The position numbers and the translations under genes were made by a program. A DNA stretch of 64,000 nucleotides from Pontibacter anaerobius (GTDB taxonomy: Bacteria > Bacteroidota > Bacteroidia > Cytophagales > Hymenobacteraceae), in contig NZ_JAPFQO010000003.1 of the NCBI RefSeq assembly GCF_026241195.1, positions 186,001 through 250,000 on the forward strand, written 5' to 3'. The first letter of the stretch is position 1. Each line of letters opens with the position of its first letter. The notes under the pieces are model-generated. The model ran no database searches, had not been told where the DNA came from, and was given only the letters and a program-made list of their open reading frames with translations. Below are positions 44,665 through 53,361 of this stretch, piece by piece.

Positions 44665-47181
44665 TTATGCAGAAAGTACGTTCCTTAGCGCTATATAGTC
44701 TATAAAGTATAGCAGTTTAACCGAGAAATTATTGTTTTGCGGCACTGCAAAGGTGTTAGACATATTATCGAAGTAGCGGTTCTCTATCTGGCTGCTTCTA
44801 TCCTCTATAAAGTTCTTCCAGACAACACGCAGTTCGCTGCCCGGGGCAAAGCGCCAGCTATACACCAGGTCCATGGTAAAGGTGTTGTAGTTGATGTTGT
44901 TGATACCGGAAGTATAAACGCCCTGCTCCGCTGTGGCTGGCTGCAGCAGCCCCTCCTTTGTCAGCTCAAAAAACTCTTTGTAAGCGGCCCTGGACCAATA
45001 GTGACGCATGTTAAGCGTAAGGCCTGATCGCTCGTTAAAGATATAGGCGCTGCTGATGGTCGTGCTGACGGTGGTGAGGGTGCGGTCGCCGAAGAGGATG
45101 TGGGTGTTCTGTCCGGCATCTTCATACTTATCGGCAAAGCCGATATTGCGCTTGCCTATGCTGTAGCTGTTGCCATTCACGATAGAGAACTTATCGTTTA
45201 CGCGGAAGCGCGGCGACAGGCTGAACGACCAGCTGTTCTGGTCGTAGCGGCGGGAGCGCCAGAAATTGGCCGTAGCATCCAGGGCCAGTCTTCTGCGGTA
45301 ATCGCTGCTGATGCCGATGTTGGTGCTGACAGCCGGGGGCTGCACAAACACCTGCGGAAAAGTGCGTGCCTCAAAGTAATCATACCGCTCACCGGGGCGT
45401 AGGCCTACCCCCATCCACAGGCTGATAAAGTTACGGAAGCGCACACTGGAGCTGGCGTTCATATCGAAGGCGATAAACTTGCTGGGGTCATAGAGCATGC
45501 TGTGGCCCACGCTAAAGCTGTTGCTCCACGACAGGAACTTCCAGACAGGCTGATAGAAGTTATAGCTGATGCTAGCGCTTGTCCTTACCTCGTTGTTGTT
45601 GCTCAGGAAGCCCAGGTCGTTAATGTCGTAGGTGTCGGACTCCACGTTGTGGTTAACACCATAGCGCAGGTTGCCGCTTATCTTGCTCAGGTTTACGGAG
45701 TACTGGTGCCCCAGCTTAACGCCATTCTCTTCATCCTTGCCATAGAGCTGGCTCAGGTTACCGCCGGTGGTCAGGGCGAACATGTTGCGCTTATCGGCAA
45801 AGCGCATGCGCAGGCCGGTTACGTTGGCGTCGTAAAAGCCGTTGGCACGGGTTACGTTGGTATTGGTAAAGGTAACGTAGGAGTTGCGCGGCAGCGTCTG
45901 GTCCAGCACGAACACGTTGTAGTTGGTAAACGGGTCGGTAAGCACCTCGCGGGTGGCACCGGTAGAGTCTTGCACGGTGGCGTGGGTGTTGCCGGTAAAC
46001 GCATTGAACAGGCCAATACCAAGGCCGCGGCGCGTCCTGCCCGATACCTTGGCGGCGTTCAGCAGTTGTGTCTCCACAGGGTTGCGGGTTATCTCTTCAC
46101 CTTCCTCCAACTGATCCTCCACGCTGCCATACCCTACGGGCCTTGCCCCGATGCGGCGGGAGTAGAACAGGCCTGCTTTGTTGAACAGCTCCGTGCCTTC
46201 GGTAAAGAACTGGCGGTTCTCGCTATACTTCACTTCAAATGGCCCCAGGTTCAGAACCTGGTTATCCGACTGGGTTTGGCCGAAGTCAGGGATCAGCGTT
46301 ACATCTAGGGTAAAGGCATCGTTGATACCATACTTCACATCCATGCCACCGTTTACAGAGTGGGTGAAATCCTTTGCGTCTGTCTCGCTGTTGTCTTTGT
46401 TAGGGTAGTGGTTCACGTAGCCCGACACGTAGGGCATAAATTGCAGCCGCACCGGCGACTTCACGCCTTCAATGCCGATCACGCGGCCTGCCTGGTTTAT
46501 CAAGCCACTAACAGAGTTGTCTACATGGCTCCAGAACGATTTTTCGCGGTTGCGCCGAATGACACGCATGTAGTTTACGCCCCAGGTCTGCACCTCGGCC
46601 TTCGGAAAACGGATGGCCCCATACGGGATGCGCATTTCTACCGTCCAGCCTTTTTCATGGGTTTTTACGCTGCTCTCCCACACGGCATCCCAGTTCCAGT
46701 CCTCGCGCCCCTGCGAGTGCTTGATATCCGTTTGAACCCCGGCCGCTGAAATAAGGAAGGCGAAGGCGTTTTGCTGGTCGTTATACGTGTCGAGGTAAAC
46801 GCCGAACATATCGGAGTTGTTCTCACCGGAGTCGCGCTGGCCTAGTTGGGTCAGCACGGAGTCGGGGGCGGTATCGTGCAGCAGTGCGCCAATGTACACG
46901 GCATCGTCATCATAGAGCATGTACACCTCGGTCTGCTGGGAAGAGGGTTTGCCGTTGAGCGGGTCGTAGCGGTAGAAGTTTGAAGCCGGTTTTACCTGTT
47001 GCCATACTTCAGGCTCCAGGTAGCCGTCCAGCACGGGCGCAACCTGCGTCCGCATCACCTTGGCGGTTTTGCTTGCTTTGTTATTTTCTGTTTCTGTGTC
47101 GTTGTTGTCTGTACTACGGGCCTGGGCCCCTCCGGCGCACAGGCCTAGTATCAGCGCGAAAGGTAATAGCTTGGTAAACAT
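44665..47181 (-). CDS. DUF5916 outer-membrane protein with CBM9-like domain
   Basis: 838 residues. Signal peptide (to about 22), then a CBM9-like sugar/ligand-binding fold at about 45-200 (APVLDGYLEPEVWQQVKPASNF, VYMLYDDDAVYIGALLHD, WTVEMRIPYGAIRFP). The remaining part is a DUF5916 barrel region with DVTLIPDFGQTQSDNQVLNLGPFEVKYSENRQFFTEGTELF and FYSRRIGARP. It sits in the outer membrane; its ligand and role are unknown. It leads a minus-strand group with the SDR gene. Confidence 0.88.
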   Translation of the reverse strand: MFTKLLPFALILGLCAGGAQARSTDNNDTETENNKASKTAKVMRTQVAPVLDGYLEPEVWQQVKPASNFYRYDPLNGKPSSQQTEVYMLYDDDAVYIGALLHDTAPDSVLTQLGQRDSGENNSDMFGVYLDTYNDQQNAFAFLISAAGVQTDIKHSQGREDWNWDAVWESSVKTHEKGWTVEMRIPYGAIRFPKAEVQTWGVNYMRVIRRNREKSFWSHVDNSVSGLINQAGRVIGIEGVKSPVRLQFMPYVSGYVNHYPNKDNSETDAKDFTHSVNGGMDVKYGINDAFTLDVTLIPDFGQTQSDNQVLNLGPFEVKYSENRQFFTEGTELFNKAGLFYSRRIGARPVGYGSVEDQLEEGEEITRNPVETQLLNAAKVSGRTRRGLGIGLFNAFTGNTHATVQDSTGATREVLTDPFTNYNVFVLDQTLPRNSYVTFTNTNVTRANGFYDANVTGLRMRFADKRNMFALTTGGNLSQLYGKDEENGVKLGHQYSVNLSKISGNLRYGVNHNVESDTYDINDLGFLSNNNEVRTSASISYNFYQPVWKFLSWSNSFSVGHSMLYDPSKFIAFDMNASSSVRFRNFISLWMGVGLRPGERYDYFEARTFPQVFVQPPAVSTNIGISSDYRRRLALDATANFWRSRRYDQNSWSFSLSPRFRVNDKFSIVNGNSYSIGKRNIGFADKYEDAGQNTHILFGDRTLTTVSTTISSAYIFNERSGLTLNMRHYWSRAAYKEFFELTKEGLLQPATAEQGVYTSGINNINYNTFTMDLVYSWRFAPGSELRVVWKNFIEDRSSQIENRYFDNMSNTFAVPQNNNFSVKLLYFIDYIALRNVLSA

Positions 47182-47275
47182 ATGTCAGAGCCACGCCGGT
47201 ACAGGGCGCAGCAGGTTTTAAAGTGAGACGTCAGGTATAGTAGGGTAGCGTGTACTGTGGTGGCGGAGGGGCGGG

Positions 47276-48118
47276 TTAGTCCTTCCTCAGCCGGATACTG
47301 TCTGGCTCAATCGTGATCTTGCCAGCTTTGTATAAACCGCCGATGGCGCGTTTAAAGGTTTTCTTGCTCATGCCCAGTGTCTGGTAAATATCCTCTGGAG
47401 AGCTGCTGTCGGAAAGGGGCATCCAGCCGCTGCCCTGCTCCAGGGAGCGCATGATCTTGTCAGCGGCCTCGTCTTTTTCCTCTTTCTGGTTTACGCCGAG
47501 CTTGCGCAGTGTTACATCGATCTTATTGTCGGGGCGGATGAGTTTGATATAGCCGGTGGTTTTGTCACCGATGCGTAGGTCCTGGAATACTTCATTCTTG
47601 TAAAGTATACCCATATACGCGCTGTTGATGAGAACCTTGATGCCGATATCCGTAAGCCCGGCCACCAGCAGCTCCACCTCGTCGCCCTCTTTCAGCTGGA
47701 TGTCTTCGTTGTGCAGGTACTTGCCCAGTTTAGAGGTAGCCACTACACGGTCAGAGGTTTCATCCAGATATACGTATACGCAGTACTTGCGGCCCACCTG
47801 CATCTTGTTCTTCTGGTTGTTGAGCGGCACGAGCAGGTCTTTCTCCAGGCCCCAGTCCAGGAAAGCGCCGAAAGGCGTTTCGTCGGTGCAGGTAAGGCAG
47901 GCAAACTCCCCCACGGTGGCGTAGGGCTCCAGGGTAGTGGCAATCATGCGGTCTTCGGAGTCGCGGTACACAAACACACGCAGCTTGTCGCCTACCTTTG
48001 CACCTTCGGGGAGGTACTTGCCCGGCAGCAGAATGTCTCCGTCTTCTGAGGACAGGTATACGCCAAAGTCCACTTCACGCGCTATCTCCAGCTCGTTGTA
48101 ATTGCCTAAATCTACCAT
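47276..48118 (-). CDS. cvfB: CvfB-like S1 RNA-binding protein
   Basis: 280 residues with CvfB/YitL layout: successive S1-like domains (ARE VDFGVYLSS, GAFLDWGLEKDLLVPLNNQ, VAGLTDIGIKVLINSAYMGILYKN) and a C-terminal winged helix (IYQTLGMSKKTFKRAIGGLYKAGKITIEPDSIRL). Homologs bind RNA and affect virulence genes or ribosomes. TAGATTTG (minus strand, 48175-48168) lies 50 bp before the ATG and fits the promoter -7 consensus. Confidence 0.9.
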   Translation of the reverse strand: MVDLGNYNELEIAREVDFGVYLSSEDGDILLPGKYLPEGAKVGDKLRVFVYRDSEDRMIATTLEPYATVGEFACLTCTDETPFGAFLDWGLEKDLLVPLNNQKNKMQVGRKYCVYVYLDETSDRVVATSKLGKYLHNEDIQLKEGDEVELLVAGLTDIGIKVLINSAYMGILYKNEVFQDLRIGDKTTGYIKLIRPDNKIDVTLRKLGVNQKEEKDEAADKIMRSLEQGSGWMPLSDSSSPEDIYQTLGMSKKTFKRAIGGLYKAGKITIEPDSIRLRKD

Positions 48119-48167
48119 GGTTGTGTTACTTAAGAGGTGTTTTGGTGCAGAGGTTGCACGCCCTCTA

Positions 48168-48175
48168 CAAATCTA
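48168..48175 (-). promoter_or_regulatory. Promoter -7 element of cvfB
   Basis: On the minus strand this reads TAGATTTG, an exact TAnnTTTG match, 50 bp upstream of the cvfB ATG. No -33 element is obvious. Confidence 0.45.
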
Positions 48176-48298
48176 ATAAAAAGCAGGCGGGGTTAAAAGT
48201 TGTAACAATAGATTAATAGGTGTAAAGTATATATTTTTCTAAAAGTATAAGTATGAGCTGGTTAATTTATATGTTGAGGGATGGAGATTGGTTTTGTT

Positions 48299-48745
48299 TT
48301 CTGGCGCAAGTCCTCAGACTTGTGTCCTTTTATGGTGTTGAGTTTGTAACTCAACTGGCTCGTAGAGCCATATTTTATACTTTAGCCGCTGGTTTCTTCA
48401 ACCTGGACCAAGCTAAAGCTATCCTTGCTAGCCACCGTTCATCCTCAGTCTTACGAACCTACCGTTTCATCTTATACTTGGCTCCCTCAAGGCCGGGAGG
48501 CCTTGTCCTAGGGGTAGGGGCCCTCGATAAGGGCATCGCGCGGTGTACATTTCCTTTGCTGTCGCAATTTCGCTAAAGCTAAACCGGAGATCTACAAGGC
48601 GCTCTTTTTCGAGGGCCCCTACCCCCACCCAAGGACTGGGATCAGTTCTCGATAGGCGCCGCACTCGGCACTGTCCCCTTGAGGGAACCATAGGGGTGTA
48701 ACCACCTGCCGAAAACTCCCCTCCAGGGAGGGGAATAAGGTGTGG
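48299..48745 (-). repeat. Dispersed structured repeat, copy E (inverted)
   Basis: The only copy in minus orientation. On the minus strand it shows the core and then hairpin G (48489-48504, AAGGCC/GGCCTT), H1 with GGCTC/GAGCC, H2 with GTTGAGT/ACTCAAC and H3 with CAAGTC/GACTTG at 48305-48320. An extra segment containing GGGGGTAGGGGCCCTCG is shared with copy A, and CCCCTTGAGGG-TAGGGGTGT with the MITE in A. It occupies the space between cvfB and the second dps. The remaining spacer (48746-48938) shows no gene. Confidence 0.75.
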
Positions 48746-48938
48746 TAAATAAGTCCCTTCAAAGTCGTAGATCCAGAACTTGTTCGGGAGGGAGCAGGGT
48801 GAGGTTAATCGTTTGGAGACTCGCGCCAGAAATAAACAGCGTGTTGCAGGAAAATCCTGTCTATCCACTATTCCTGCAAATCCTGATGCTGATGGCGAGA
48901 CAACAACTTGATAAGAGGCCTCCAACGCAGTAAGGGGG

Positions 48939-48988
48939 TATCAAGTATAAACCCCGGTAGCCTGCACTACCGGGGTTTATACTTGATA
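48939..48988 (-). terminator. Perfect 22-bp-stem terminator of the second dps
   Basis: The arms 48939-48960 and 48967-48988 are fully complementary over 22 nt with a 6-nt loop (CCTGCA). They hold ACCCCGGTAG at the top and the heptamer AAGTATA/TATACTT near the base. On the minus strand it follows the Dps-like gene stop at 49005. Confidence 0.8.
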
Positions 48989-49004
48989 CTTGCTCTGGAA
49001 TAAC

Positions 49005-49607
49005 TTATGCCTTCGCCTTTTTCTTTCCTTTTGATTTAGACTCCTCAGCCCCTCCGTCTTCCATGATATCACTTGGCTTAGCAATCAGGCCGATGGACAG
49101 GCCGTCCTCACCCAGGAAGTGCTCAATGTGGTGGCAGCGGTCCTCAGTCTTCAGCAGGATTCCCTCCAGCAATGATTTAGTGGCGAAATCCTCCATTTCA
49201 AAAGCTTTTTTGATGGATTTGCGCAGCTCCACGGCAATGGATTTCTCATCATCCATATCCTTGTTCAGCATTTCGCGGATTCGGAACTCTCCCTCCTCCT
49301 CGTGCTCCAGGTAAGCTATCTTGAGTTGGTTGGCCGGGTGGCAGGTAGGGCAGTAACCCATCACGGTCAGGCGTTCGGCAATAGCGTCGTACTGCTCGTG
49401 TATTTCATTGTAATGTTCCTCAAAAAACAGGTGCAGGTCGCGGAACTGCGGGCCCTCCACCAGCCAGTGATGCTTGTGGTACTGATGGTATAATACAATA
49501 AAAGAAGCCAGGTGGCGGTCCAGCTCTTTTGCCATGGCTGTTGCCGTTTCCTTCGATAAGCCTACCGGGTTTCCTTCGTATTCGTTCTTCTCTCTAACTT
49601 TTTTCAT
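49005..49607 (-). CDS. Second Dps-like ferritin with a Lys-rich tail
   Basis: 200 residues. The Dps ferroxidase motif is in LYHQYHKHHWLVEGPQFRDLHLFFEEHYNEIHEQYDAIAERL, with His, Asp and Glu ligands. A CPTC pair (Cys about 87 and 90) is not usual for Dps. The last 16 residues (EESKSKGKKKAKA) are strongly basic and can bind DNA, as the N-terminal tail does in other Dps. Together with the first Dps at 21930 it makes two family members. It ends with a perfect palindromic terminator. Confidence 0.88.
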   Translation of the reverse strand: MKKVREKNEYEGNPVGLSKETATAMAKELDRHLASFIVLYHQYHKHHWLVEGPQFRDLHLFFEEHYNEIHEQYDAIAERLTVMGYCPTCHPANQLKIAYLEHEEEGEFRIREMLNKDMDDEKSIAVELRKSIKKAFEMEDFATKSLLEGILLKTEDRCHHIEHFLGEDGLSIGLIAKPSDIMEDGGAEESKSKGKKKAKA

Positions 49608-49678
49608 AGTTGCGTTATTGTCGTTATAGGGTTTACACCCCCTATAAACAGGTGACAGCGCAAAAAAGATACAGGAGA

Positions 49679-51601
49679 TTAGTAAAACTCTGCCACGCCG
49701 GGGCGGTCGAACTGGAAGTTGCGGAAATCGTAGAACGGCGCCGAGGATTCGTAAAGTCTGAAATCGCGCATGTTACTGTTGGGCGGCAGCTGCGGGTAAT
49801 ATCCCAAGGTAACCTGGATAGTGCTGAAGGACGTGAACTCGTTACGGAGCCTGAAGCCAATGCCGTAACTGCTGTAGGGTTTCTCTTTAAAAGGGGAGCT
49901 CTGGTTGCCAACCGATAGCCAGGCCACATCGGCATAAATAAAGGTGGCTAGGCGGAAGCCCAGCAGCGAGAGCGGCGTGTACAGGTTAGCCTCGTAGTTA
50001 AAAGATGCCCTTCGGGTGCCGCGCACCAGGTCGGAGCGGAAGCCCCGGATGCCGCTTTCGTTGTTAATGGAGAGCATCTCCTCCGGGTTCCGGTTAATAC
50101 CCAACGTGCCGCGCCCCAGCAGGTAGTGCCGCAGTTTCCAGTTGCCCCACTCGGCTAGCCGCGTTATGTACAGCGTTTCCAGGTCCAGCACGCCCTGCTC
50201 CCAGCGGTCGTCGCGGATAAAGGTGCCGTAGCCTACCCGGCTGTAGAGGTAACCGAAATTGGTGCCGTACCTGGCAAACGAGAGGGAGGAGCCAAAATAA
50301 CGCCTGTCCCATACTTCCCCGTCCTGGTAGCCGCCTGTTATAGAAAACAGTGTGCCCACGGGGATGTCCTCGGTGCGGCCGAAACCGAAAATAAAGCGGT
50401 CTTTGTAATACTTCCGGATGCTGTAGCCCACACTGCCCAGCATGAGGATGTTGTCCTGGAAATTCTCAGTGGGGGTGGTGGTGTAGTTGGTGTTAATGAC
50501 GCGGGTGCCAAGTATAACCCGCCCCCGCGGCTCGTAGCCCAGGTTATAGGTTTTAAACTTTAGGGTACGGCCTAGCCAGGCATCCTGCCGCGTGTAGCCT
50601 ACATTGCCGAACCGGGCCACTGTGTCCTCGGGTGTGGCGGGCAGCAGGATGCGCTCGTCTATCCAGCTGGCTCCTATCGCGCCTGCATACTTGGTGGTAA
50701 GGGAGAAGAAATCACGGCGCAGGAACAGGCTTTTCTCTTTGTAGTAATTCTCATCCACATAAGCCAGGTCTGCCGAAATGTAAGTCCTCCCGATGTTATC
50801 TACGGTATAATATCCGGCCGCCTCCCAAGGGCGGGGCCTGTTCAGGTTAAATTTATACGTGCCTTCCAGTTGGTGGCCTTGCCCCAGAAAGTTGAGCTCG
50901 CGCAGTGTAATGCGCCCTTTGCCGGAGGAGGGAGAGTAAGAGCCGGAGCCGCCCAGGCTAAAAATGTCCCGAGTGATCACGAATACGTCCACGCTGTCGT
51001 TGGTGGTGGTTTCTTCATTCACGATAATGCGGGCATCCAGGATGTGGCGCGTCTGGCGCAGCAAACGCTCCGATTCTACGAGGGCAAGCGGTTCCAGGGG
51101 CTCCATTTTCCGGAAGAGAAGTTTGTTGCGCACCTCCGCCCGCCCGGTTTTAACATGCAGCGAGTTGCCCGCTTTTTCAAAAAAGTTACGGGGCAGGCGG
51201 GAGGTGTCGTTCACGGAGTAGCCAAACGGGTCCAGGCTCAGGATGTCGATGTTGCGGACCACTTTGAAATTATGCAGCTCATATTCCTTTCGTATCAGCT
51301 CGGCATCCAGGCCATACACCTCTTCAGAGTTCCTCTCGAAGTCGAGCAGCGCCTTCAGCAACTTGCCCATAATGGTCTTTCGCTCCGACATCTGCTTCAG
51401 GTTCTGGATAACGCGATCGTTAAAGGTCTGCCGTACGGAGTCGTCTTGTATGGGCTGCGCCTGCGTGGTGTCTTGCGGCAGCACCTGGGCCCGGCACACA
51501 TTCACGCAGAGCAACAGCATGCACAGCAGGCATGCCAGTGGCAACGGTCTGAATGGAGGGTGCAGATAAGGCATAGGTACGCGTGTGGCGATGTGGTTCA
51601 C
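49679..51601 (-). CDS. BamA/Omp85-like outer-membrane protein
   Basis: 640 residues. Signal segment at 10-39 (an in-frame ATG at residue 10 may be the true start). A helical part (40-95) is followed by one or two POTRA-like repeats (HLHVKTGRAEVRNKLLFRKMEPLEPLALVESERLLRQTRHILDARIIV) and a C-terminal Omp85/surface-antigen barrel with GIRGFRSDLVRGTRRASFNYEANLYTPLSLLGFRLATFIYADVAWL. The ending RPGVAEFY carries an aromatic as in other barrels. It may assist assembly or export across the outer membrane. Its substrate is unknown. Confidence 0.82.
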   Translation of the reverse strand: MNHIATRVPMPYLHPPFRPLPLACLLCMLLLCVNVCRAQVLPQDTTQAQPIQDDSVRQTFNDRVIQNLKQMSERKTIMGKLLKALLDFERNSEEVYGLDAELIRKEYELHNFKVVRNIDILSLDPFGYSVNDTSRLPRNFFEKAGNSLHVKTGRAEVRNKLLFRKMEPLEPLALVESERLLRQTRHILDARIIVNEETTTNDSVDVFVITRDIFSLGGSGSYSPSSGKGRITLRELNFLGQGHQLEGTYKFNLNRPRPWEAAGYYTVDNIGRTYISADLAYVDENYYKEKSLFLRRDFFSLTTKYAGAIGASWIDERILLPATPEDTVARFGNVGYTRQDAWLGRTLKFKTYNLGYEPRGRVILGTRVINTNYTTTPTENFQDNILMLGSVGYSIRKYYKDRFIFGFGRTEDIPVGTLFSITGGYQDGEVWDRRYFGSSLSFARYGTNFGYLYSRVGYGTFIRDDRWEQGVLDLETLYITRLAEWGNWKLRHYLLGRGTLGINRNPEEMLSINNESGIRGFRSDLVRGTRRASFNYEANLYTPLSLLGFRLATFIYADVAWLSVGNQSSPFKEKPYSSYGIGFRLRNEFTSFSTIQVTLGYYPQLPPNSNMRDFRLYESSAPFYDFRNFQFDRPGVAEFY

Positions 51602-51829
51602 TTCAACCTCCTAATATAACGCTTTCTGCAGCCATAAGTAGCAGCAGAAGGCTATAAAATAGCTATACAGCCATGTTCAGGGGCTAACTGGGGAGAAAAA
51701 ATGTTGCTAATAAAATTAGTTTGTCAACAGCTGTAGATAAGTGTGTGGATAAAATATTGCTAAAATTATTGGTTTTATACTTGTGATGCACGTATCTTTA
51801 AACCGTTGAAAGTACAGAAGCACAGCGTA

Positions 51830-53095
51830 ATGGAAAGCAGGTTAATTGAAAAGCTAACTATTTTAGCAGATGCGGCCAAGTATGATGTGTCCTGCTCCTC
51901 CAGCGGCGGAAAGCGCAAGAATGAGAACAAAGGGCTGGGCAACGCCGAAGGCATGGGTATCTGCCACAGTTACACGGAAGATGGCCGCTGTGTGTCTTTG
52001 CTGAAGGTGCTGCTGACCAACCACTGCATCTATGACTGCGCCTACTGTGTTACCAGGAGAAGCAACGATGTGAAGCGTGCGGCCTTTACAGTGCAGGAAG
52101 TGGTGGACCTTACAGTTAACTTTTACCGCCGCAACTACATAGAGGGGCTGTTCCTGAGTTCGGGCATATTTAAGAATGTCGATTATACGATGGAGCGCCT
52201 TGTGCGAGTGGCTAAAAAGCTGCGGCAGGAGCACAGGTTCAACGGCTACATACACCTCAAAACGATACCGGGTGCTAGCGAAGAACTGATAAAGGAGGCG
52301 GGGCTGTATGCCGACAGGCTGAGCGTGAACATTGAGCTGCCCTCCGAGATGAGCCTGCAGCAACTGGCGCCGGAGAAGAACTACAAAGAGGTGCTGGAGC
52401 CGATGGGCAACATCAAACAACAGCTGGTGCAGGCAAAGGAGGAGAAGAAGCTGTTTAAGTCGGCACCCAGTTTTGCGCCGGCTGGCCAGAGCACGCAGCT
52501 GATTGTGGGGGCCTCGGCAGAGAGCGACCACCAGATACTGCAGCTCTCAAGCCAGCTGTACAAAGATTATAGCCTGAAGCGTGTGTACTACTCCGGCTAC
52601 GTGCCCATCAGCAGCGACAACCGCCTGCCGATCATCACGGAGCCACCCATTATCAGGGAAAACCGCATTTACCAGGCTGACTGGCTGATGCGCTTCTACG
52701 GGTTTGATGCGAAGGAGATCGTGGATGAGCTGCATCCGCACCTGGACCTGGACATTGACCCGAAACTAGGCTGGGCGCTGCGTAACCGCCATGTGTTTCC
52801 GGTGGAGCTGAACACGGCAGATTACGAGATGATCCTGCGGGTGCCGGGTATCGGGGTGAAGAGTGCGCAGAAGATCGTGTCAGCGAGGAGGTTTACGTCG
52901 CTGAACTTTGAGCACCTGCGGCAGATGGGCGTGGTGCTGAAGCGGGCGAAGTATTTTATCACCTGCCAGACCAAGAGCCTGCAGCGGCAGGATTATGAAT
53001 CGGAGTTGATCCGCAGAAAGATATTGTTTGGCGAGGGTTCGGTTCGTAGCGCCCTGCTGAAGCAGCAACTGGACCTGTTCCGGCAGGTTGGTTAA
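51830..53095 (+). CDS. Putative DNA modification/repair radical SAM protein (SplB-like)
   Basis: 421 residues from the ATG at 51830 (MESRLIEKLTILADAAKYD); an in-frame TTG 24 bp upstream is possible. The radical-SAM cluster motif is CIYDCAYC (Cys66, 70 and 73). Extra Cys residues at 22, 45 and 54 lie in SCSSSGGKRKNEN and GICHSYTEDGRC, a pattern of this specific family. The C-terminus has a helix-hairpin-helix (LRVPGIGVKSAQKIVSARRF), a DNA-binding fold. Family members resemble spore photoproduct lyase; they are thought to repair or modify DNA with S-adenosylmethionine. The partner gene of the DUF4130 family lies 266 bp downstream. Confidence 0.9.
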   Translation: MESRLIEKLTILADAAKYDVSCSSSGGKRKNENKGLGNAEGMGICHSYTEDGRCVSLLKVLLTNHCIYDCAYCVTRRSNDVKRAAFTVQEVVDLTVNFYRRNYIEGLFLSSGIFKNVDYTMERLVRVAKKLRQEHRFNGYIHLKTIPGASEELIKEAGLYADRLSVNIELPSEMSLQQLAPEKNYKEVLEPMGNIKQQLVQAKEEKKLFKSAPSFAPAGQSTQLIVGASAESDHQILQLSSQLYKDYSLKRVYYSGYVPISSDNRLPIITEPPIIRENRIYQADWLMRFYGFDAKEIVDELHPHLDLDIDPKLGWALRNRHVFPVELNTADYEMILRVPGIGVKSAQKIVSARRFTSLNFEHLRQMGVVLKRAKYFITCQTKSLQRQDYESELIRRKILFGEGSVRSALLKQQLDLFRQVG

Positions 53096-53193
53096 CAAAA
53101 GAGGGGAGAGCAAGAGGCATGACAGCAAGAAAGAGAAAATCATTTATACCAAGTTATACTTCCAAGTCAATCCAACCTAAAGAGGTGTTAGTT

Positions 53194-53325
53194 ATGAGAA
53201 AGAATCAGAAAGTAGCCCGTGTATCCGTTTACTGCAAGCTAAACATGCTGGTGCCACAGCTACAGAGCCTTTCGGCCCGCGCACAAGCCGACGCTGCCGA
53301 CAAAAGCCGCAACGCGGGTAAGTAA
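53194..53325 (+). CDS. Possible 43-residue basic protein between the radical-SAM pair genes
   Basis: The frame encodes MRKNQKVARVSVYCKLNMLV and ends in KSRNAGK. An AG-rich stretch (AAAGAGGTG) lies 6 bp before the ATG and could bind the ribosome. It has a high basic charge and no known motif. It lies in the 266-bp gap between the radical-SAM gene and its DUF4130 partner, which would otherwise be long for an operon. A longer frame starting at 53119 is possible but has no supporting signal. Confidence 0.35.
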   Translation: MRKNQKVARVSVYCKLNMLVPQLQSLSARAQADAADKSRNAGK

Positions 53326-53361
53326 CATAGCCTGCAGGCAGCTGCCGGTTTATACTTCATC

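Noticed and set aside
48467..48925. Open frame of 152 codons on the minus strand over repeat E
   Set aside because: It lies mostly inside the repeat. The similar phrases (KDWDH, PSRPGGLV and so on) in frames of other copies arise from the shared repeat DNA, not from a protein.
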